Part shown: piece by piece, positions 51,801 through 60,800 of the stretch
Layout of the letters: the number at the start of each line of letters is the position of its first letter
How positions within the stretch are numbered: position 1 is the stretch's first letter
Source: Euborellia annulipes
Taxonomy: Eukaryota; Arthropoda; Insecta; Dermaptera; Anisolabididae
Length of the DNA stretch: 64,000 nt
Assembly: GCA_023213315.1 (NCBI GenBank)
Contig: JAKCPI010005267.1
Span: 62,001 to 126,000 of the forward strand
Direction: 5' to 3'
Program-made: the position numbers and the translations under genes
The notes under the pieces: model-generated
Told to the model about the DNA's origin: nothing
Seen by the model: only the letters and a program-made list of their open reading frames with translations
Databases searched by the model: none

Positions 51801-54800
51801 TAGTGGGGACTCTCTAATAAAGAAAAAAACAAAGCTACATGTCAACACAAACATTTTCACTTAATTAATAAATTAAAAAAATAAACATTTCGCTCTTTAA
51901 ATAAAGAATTAAAAAGAAGTTTAAATAATAAACAAATTTTGATGTCTCTCTTCATTTAAAGATAAATATTTATTATTGTTTTAAGGCTCCGAGATTTATT
52001 GTTTAGGTTTGGCATAAGTTTTAGGCGTTTTTTAACACTATAGTTTTTCATATCCATCAACCAAGGATTGACCATGAATGAGGATTAATATCGAAAGTTC
52101 CTCACTGGAACTTCGATATTTATTTAATACTCACCGTACAGTTGAGACAGACACCACCTCCTTTTCGTTGTCCTTGTGTGTCGATGGAGAGATGTCGTTT
52201 AGCGATATCGGCGTCGAATGTACATGCTGATGCACGTCCAAAACACTCGCATGCTTTACATGGTAACGATGCTCGCCATCCTTCTTGTCGGAACATTGGA
52301 CAACACTCTTCGCATTTACGTCCACATGTACCATGTTCGCATTCACATTTTGGCATCTAAAAAATTAGAGCCATTATCAGAAAAAAGTTTAAAACAAACA
52401 AGTGATAGATAATATACCAAAAAATGTAGAAAACATGTACTCAATTTACACACTAGAGAAGTGAAAATTCTACGTAAAATTCATTCTAAATAAAGAAATT
52501 ATCGATTAAACTAACAAGGGGAGTGTACGGCCTTCCCCTCACCGATTTGAACGAAATTTTTTTATGTGTAGTGCTTAATGAAAAATAAATTCTGTTAAAG
52601 AGAGAGAATGCGCTTCTCAAGGGTTCGTCTAAAAAAAATGTTAAAGATTTGCCAGCCTGTCTTAAGCTGTTGCGAAGAATCATATTTCTAATCTTTTCTT
52701 TGCTTTTATGATCAAAATCATCCTGCTTCATATGCACAACAGATTATAATTATTAATATCACAATTTTTTAATTTGTTATTTTTGTGTGGGTAAGAATAA
52801 AAAATGCAGGCTTTACAAATTTCTTTGATTAATATTTTCGCTCTTTATATATTTTGACCTTTACGTACCAGTCTTTTTTACAATTAATGCTAGCTATGTA
52901 GAGGAGGTAGTGTATTAGAAGAACACTACCAAGTTAGCCACCAAGGCTTTGCAGCGGCTTAAGACATGCTGGCAAATCTTTAACATTTTTTTTTAGACGA
53001 GCCCTTGAGAAGCGCATTCTCTCGCTTTAACAGAGTTTGTTTTTCATTAAGAACTACACATAAAAAAATTCGTTCAAAAAGGCGAAGGGTAGGCCGTACA
53101 CTCCTTTTGTAAGAGAAATTCATTCATTCAATTTGGTGGCTGTTAGTAGTATTTAATTTAAATCAGGGTAGGTTTAGCCAAATAAAAAGCCTTTATGTGC
53201 TTCTCGACTCAGGAGAAGTTTCGAGATATTTTTTTTGTGCTGTGTGGGCGGTAGAGTGTTATTTTGTAATTTTTTTTAAAATAATGGCAGCAGAAAAATT
53301 TAATAATTAGAGTTTGTAGCTTCAGATACTCATCTTAAATTTAAAAATAAATTTGAACTGATAATATATGCATGTATATTAAAAAAAAATGTCAAAAAGT
53401 TGTAAAAATAATTTTATCCTATTATTTTTTACGTATTTTAGGTGTTTTATTTATTTACTAAATGATAAAATGAGTTTCTATTCGTTTCCACTAAATTACC
53501 TATGCGCATTCAATGGAGTTGGCTAGAGGAGAAAAAAAAAAAAAAAAAACCTATGCGCATTATTATCGAATTAAAGATAATTTCTTTTTTTTTTTATTTT
53601 TTTGAAAAATTTCAAATTTGACATGAAAATTGATCATTATGTCATTATTGAATATTAAAAATGATCTTAACAATCATAGGTTGTTTGAGTGTTCCCGATT
53701 AAACTAAGAGGAATCCATTAATTTAAATAACGCCTAAAAAGTATGCAACCAATCAACAGGGAATTAATGCTAGCGTATGTGGTTATCTATTTTCTAGGCG
53801 ATTTTTTTTATAATATGCTTGAAAAAAAAAGATTCACTTACAAAAATACAATATATTTTTTATATGATAGCGACTACGAACTACCCGAGCTAAATTTTGT
53901 ATTTTATATATTTTTTTTTTATTTAAAAATATAAGATTGATATATATATATGAGGGGGTGAAATTATAAACTTATAATCCTGAGTTGAAGAAACTCGGGT
54001 ACAAATTTATCTGATGCAAATATATATTCACAAAATTCTTATTATTACAAATTTTTCTCAATAATAATAAAACGTAAAAAAATGAATTCCTCTTTCGCCC
54101 TTGAAGTCAAAAATCAATAACCTTTTTGTAATTTTGTAAAAAATTATCATACAAAATTGATTAAAACCTTCATGTTGATAATAGATAAATTGTTGTTTTA
54201 AATTTTAATACTAATTCTTCAGGGATAAATTGCCTTTTTTTTTGTGTTGTTGTGTATTATATAGATTAAAGATTGCTGGAAAAGTAGAATAGTCAAGATG
54301 ATCTTGTCAGGATGGATTTTGATATTCTTCTATCTTTTTAATTTTATTTCTATGGAAGAAATAATAAATAATTTTACTAACACGCATATGGAGAAATTTA
54401 TCAACAATTATTTTCGGAAGGAGAATATTCACAATGTGGTGTTTTTAGGATGTATTCAAAAAGGTCAATTTTTTTTTTATTTGATTCATATCGAGAGGGA
54501 ATTTTATATTTATAATATTCTGTTGTTATGGATTTATTTTAATAAAACGTTAAATTATTTTATCACAAACTTTTCACGTTATTTTATCATAGAGTCTATT
54601 TTATTACTCTGATATTTTGTTTCAGATTATTTTTTCTGGTCGAAATCCTTCTCGCAAAATGGTTTTCGATGTAATCCTTTTCCATTAGATTCCAATTATG
54701 ATTTTCTTCTAAAATCTCTTTATAACAAAATCGGAGTTGTTCTCGATGCCAACTGCGAATTTCTAATTGAACGTCTTCTTGAAGAGGTATGATTATATCT

Positions 54801-57800
54801 TTTAATTAATTTTTCTTCTATTATTATATATTTTAGTCTTCTTTGAATTGTGTTTTTTTACTGTGTCTAATGAAAAAGATTATATTGAGATGAAAATAAT
54901 GAGAAATAAATTAATTAATTTTATATATTGCAATGTGTAAATGAGAGCGTTGTGAGTACACTAAATAAAATTTGGAGGTGCCATTGGCCATCTATAGAGA
55001 AAATTTCCTTTAATCGGTAAAAAATTAGGGACATGAATGTATATAAATTTATATTTTTGGTAAATTTAATTTTAATTCCTTAAAAGAATTGTGATCACTA
55101 GCGGTCCCCCTCCCTCCCCTTCCTTTGACAGAAAAATATATTGTATATTATTTTTTTAATTATTAATGCTCATTTGAAATCGAATAAAATATAATAAAAA
55201 AATAATTAAAATATAATATTAATAAATAATTTAACAAATTTGCGAGTATGTTAATGTTAAACTCCCACCCCTGCTTCTAGCCATTGTGTAACCGCATCTA
55301 GTCTAGAGTTATAAAAAAAAAAATAACTTCCCCTAAGTAATAAATAGCATAATCTTTTGTTTGTTTTGAATTTGACAGGCGGAAAATCACACGGAATGGT
55401 TTAACGATTTACATGAGTGGTTTATCTACCCTGACTTGAAAGATATTCACTTTGACCAAGTGGTACGACTCGACAGTCGAGTGACTTTTCTCACCCCACA
55501 GAGTAACGGCCCACCTCCGACTCGAAAGATCTTCCGTGTTGGCTCACATCTTTTAACAGACGAAAAAAATAGAAATAATTTCTTCAATACTTCCATCAAA
55601 GTTGGTTTTGTGGTAAGAGTAAATTTCAATCTCCTAGCCCTTTCATAATTAGTTTTAATAAAATTATGTGTTTTGTTAAATTTTAGCAAATTCGGGCCAA
55701 ATGGGATAAAACTGCCGGAGAGAGGGTTAAAGGCCTAAGCTATAATTCCGTCAACGAAATCGGTTTGGATGTCACTTATTTATTAAGCGAATTATATAAT
55801 TTTCAGTATGTAATATAATAACAATTTCAACAGATTGTATTGTACAAATTAAGAAATGTCTTTATTTTAGTATTAATCTCTCAATACACAACAATTTCGG
55901 CTATCTCATGGGAAAAGATGGTTTGATGGATGGAGTAGTTGGTTTGTTGCAAACTAAAGAACTTGAAATGTGTTCCGGAATTATACTTAAGACGTTCAGA
56001 CTAAACTTTTCTCATTATTGCGGGCCTGTCACAACATTCTGGTATGGTTATTTTTAATATTCGAGATATTCCCTATGAATAAAATAGAGTCTCAATCATT
56101 GGAAGGAACCTCTTTCACTCCAAACATTTCCTATGAAATCAATTTTCTCAATATATACCAGTATGAAGAAAAGAATTGCAGCTAGATATATCCTCAGAGC
56201 TTGCGGATGGTCTTGACCAAGACCGAAACGTCAGCCTAGTGGCCCTAATAAAAGAAATATATCTAGCTGCAATTATTTTCTTCACATCTTAACGATTATC
56301 AAGCTATAAAATCCACATCTTGTACTATACAGTACCAGATTGTCATTTTGTCATGAGCTCTCTCGCCCAACATCGATCATGTTTTAAAACTCCTTGAACC
56401 AATCAATTGAAAAATAAATAACTATACTTTACGTAGTTTGTAATCATAATCAGAAATTTTATTTCTCAAATGAATAGAAATGCAAATTTATTAAGAATAA
56501 AATTAAAGCCCACGTAGGTGGTCTTAAATTTTTTACTCATCTGAATCTAATTTATCTGTAATCGCTATTATTAGTTGAAAATGTTACAATTTTATAACAT
56601 GTTAATTGATTGTTAAGAAAGTATTGCAAAAATCATTGATCAAAGGTCATTATTTGAATGTTAAACCAAAATCTTGTTAGTGAGAAGATTATATGGCTTT
56701 CTGATTGTAATTATGAACTTGTTTTTTCCAAGTCCCCAGATCATATGGAAAAGAAATAAGGATAGAATGTTGAAATTTCCAATAGCTTTCAGTGACGTAT
56801 TCAAATCAGAATAAATTGAATTTAATTATGAGTCTCTAAAATTGTGGATTACCAAATGGTTGTAATAAAATTTATTTTTAGTCCCCGGTTTATATTTCGC
56901 CGTCCACCGATTTCCGCCTCGAAGAATATCTATGCGCTTGCATTCAGTACAGAGGTCTGGGCAGCACTTATGTTGATGACAGCACTTAGCGCTATTGTCC
57001 TCTGTACCACGGAATACTTCGGCAATAAGGATCTTATGATTGAAGGAGGCTGGGTAGATTATTTTTTCTCAGCCATCGGCGTTATGGCTCTACAAGGTAA
57101 TTACTCATCCCAATATCTTCCGGCATCAAATCTCATACTTTATATTATTATATTATTTTGAAAAATAAAAAAAAATGTATGTTTAAAAGGAGGATACTTT
57201 TAATTATAGTCTCTGATCTGATGATGGCTTTAAACATAGAATAAAACGTTGACTTCAAATAAATAACATATAAATAGCTTCCGTTATTTTCGGTTTCTTC
57301 AATAAAAATAGAAAGAAGACAGATTTATTCTTAAAATTGTACTTTATATACATCTGCATTCATATAAATTATCCTTATTTATTAAAATAGTTCTTCTATA
57401 TGTTTATGTTCTGAGAAGAAGTTAACTTGGAACATTCTTTTTCCATGCAGACTAAATGAAATATAAAATGTTAAGAAAATATTGAAAAGTGATTGATTGA
57501 ATTTGTTTTTTTGTTTTTTTGCAGGTGTTGACACTACACCGAAAAAAATATCGTCCCGTGTTTTATTCTTTTTCTTATTAATCCTCGCTGTTTTCTTTGA
57601 CACCTGTTATTCGGCTGCTATTGTAGTACTTCTACAATCGCCAAATAATTACATAAAAACTCTACACGATCTATTTTACAGTCCGTTTAAGATTGTCCTT
57701 CAAGATGCTGAACATAACACTGGATATATAAACGTAAATAAATACAATTATTCAGATGTGTCGGAACTGGTTCTGGGTAGAGGGGGAGAAATTGTTTTTT

Positions 57801-60800
57801 GTTTCGATATATGAGGATTGTTTTTGTAAAGCCATCAAATTTGAAAAAAATCAAAAATACCAAAGAGTAGACCTTTTAAAAATTGTTTTGTGCTCTATGT
57901 CAAACTTTATTACAATTTCAAGAGAGGGGGAGGGGAATATACCCTTGATCCCCATCCACAGTTCCCACCTATACAGATATTTATTTTTATTGTTTCTTAA
58001 ATGAACCAACTAAAATTGATTTGATTACAATACTTTCTTTATCTTTGGAGTTAAAAAAAAAGAGGCAAAGTGAAAGGATCAAAAAACATGTTGATATATA
58101 AAACTTTAACGCGAACTAAAATAGAACCGCCCGCGAGTTGGGATACTTCAACAAGTGTTATAGAAAAATTGGAAGAATTCCAGAAGTATTGTTCCCTTTA
58201 TGAAGACCATATGCACCTGATATCATTTTTGGTAAAGTGGACTAAAGGATAATAAAAATTTAAAAAAGTGTATTAATAAAATAAGCGATAACAGAGTAAT
58301 GATATTATTTTAATATATAGCGGAATTTTATTAACCCGTTATCTAAAGAGGAGGTTAATATGAAAGAATAAATTTCTTTAAAAAAAAAAATAGAGTAACC
58401 CGTTTAATAAAAAAACATCTGGTGTGACTGATCGCACAGCACACAACTTTCTCTTACCTTCGGTAATCAAAAGTTGTGTTCTCTGCTTGTCACACCACAT
58501 TTTTTTGAGTTCGACAGTACGATACATTTGAATTCAAGATGTAAAATTTATAAACATGGGAATATTTATATTTTGTTACTATGGCAACCATTTCTCCCAT
58601 CTTTCCTATGAAACAAGAGTAAAGTGGTCTTCGTAAGAATCATTTTAAAGATCATCTAAAAATTAATTGATTTTTGAATTTTAAACAAAATCGTTGAAGC
58701 GAATTTTGAGAAAATCGAAAAAAAAAACTGAAAAAATATATCAATAAAATATTAGTACTTTTAGGCTGATTTTGATAAAAAGCTTATTTTCACGCCTCAG
58801 GTGGGTGCCTAACTTAAATATAAAATTTCCACCTCTTAGCTTCATGCTTAAAATTGAACACAACACACACACATAGACAGACAGACCATATTGCGAAAAC
58901 CACTTTTTTGGATTGAGTGGGCCTCAAAACGTGTATATCCATCAATATGATAACCTTATATGCCTATTTTATTAAATGTAATAATAATTTAAAAAAATCA
59001 AATTGAAAAATTGATTAATATTATAAATTTTGTTTATTTAGCATACCAGAAACCCGTTGATCAAAAGGCTCTACTATGAGAAGGTATATCCTCAACCTAA
59101 TAATAAAGGATTTGTCGGGATTGACGAAGGCCTTAGCAAAGTGCGTACTGGCGAATGGGCCTTTCACACCAATATTGAGGCTTATAAAGAAATTTTGGAA
59201 ACATTTGATGAAGCCGAAAAATGCGCTCTCCAGGAACTTTATATGTATCCCTGCGAGTTGATCTACATGCCGGTGATCAGGGACAGTCCTTATCAGAATC
59301 ACATGAGACGAGGGTAAGTAACGTAATATAATTCATTAATAGTATTAAATTATATACATATCCAATTATAAAAACATTTTGCGTTGTGTTTCTATCTGAA
59401 AAATCTCAAACTCTTGAATCAGAATTTTGTATTCAGGTTGCATCTTTATACTGCATAAATAAATTAATTAAAATTTCAAGTTCAAAAACGATTTGAAAGG
59501 TGTTAAGTGTTTGATATAATAAAAAAAAGCAGCAGCTCTGTTTTTTATTTACTCACATATCAATATATTTTTTATTTAATTGCAGGTTGGTTTTAATAAA
59601 CGAAGTCGGTTTAAGGAAACGAGTTGAGAAATTGTGGTATCCGGAAATCATTAAATGTCCAGATCAGCCTCAAGATTTTGTTTCTGTCTCGTTACAAGAT
59701 TTTAAACCAGCAATCCTTTTATATAGTATCGGAATAACATCAGCTATTGTGGTTTTTATTATTGAATTAATATTTGATCGTTTTAAATTTGATGAAAGAA
59801 TTAAAGAGAATGAAAGTAAAATATTGATGAAAATAAAATTAAAGGATAAAAAAATATATTAAAACGATTTGATCAGGCCTTTTGTGATTTTAAATTTGCA
59901 ATGCAAAAATCCTCACTGGATAAAGTTGTAAATGCCGTACTTTATATGAAAATTAGTGTTAAATGTAGATATATTTGTTTTTAAAAAATTGTATTTAGTT
60001 TAGTTAAAATAAATAGTAGACTACAAATCATAAAATAAATAAAGCATTAAAGAAAATTGATTTTTCCTATTGTTTTGAATAATTTTCTCAATAATGAAAT
60101 GAGAATTTATTTTATGGATGGAAAAATTTTAATCTAGAATAATTAACAGAAGAAAATGCAGCCAGGAATTTTTCTTTAAAATAATATATTTTCAACAGCT
60201 GACGTTTCGGCTTTGGTTAAAGCCATCTTTGAAAATATAAACTAACAACTCCGAATATGGCTTTAACCAAAGCCGAAACGTCAGCTGTTGAAAATATATT
60301 ATTTTAAAGAAAAAATCCCGTCTGCATTTTCTTCTGTTATTTATTCCTGATTGAAATGAGAATTGTTGTCGTTTTTACCTTTGTAGCATCGCCGAGTTTA
60401 CATTCCGCTGCATGTCCATGACAGTTGCATCTTCCTGCGACACTCACATCGCGGATAGCGTAATAAAGTCCTCTGGCTAATTCTCCAGTCGCTGAAGAAA
60501 CGCCCGTGTGCATGCCTTGCAATCTGAGTCTTACAAACCGAGCTAATCGCCATTTAGTTCCACCACCAACAGATAATAATGATGTGTGAATCTGAAAATT
60601 ATCAAAGAGAAAATTAATTTCAAAATATTTTTTAAAGCGTTAAAGTCTCCCTAATAAGGAATTTAAATTGCCTCTTACCTCTCCTCCTTCGAGCGGCTGG
60701 ATTTTACTGAACTGAGTAGTACATAACACTGGATCTTCATCTTCAAGTAAGCGATGATCTCGATCAACATCCTCTTCATCTGCTGCCACTATTTGCGTAT

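Noticed and set aside
52142..52412. Plus-strand frames over 52.1-52.4 kb
   Set aside because: Antisense shadows of the laminin exon 52,356-52,135.
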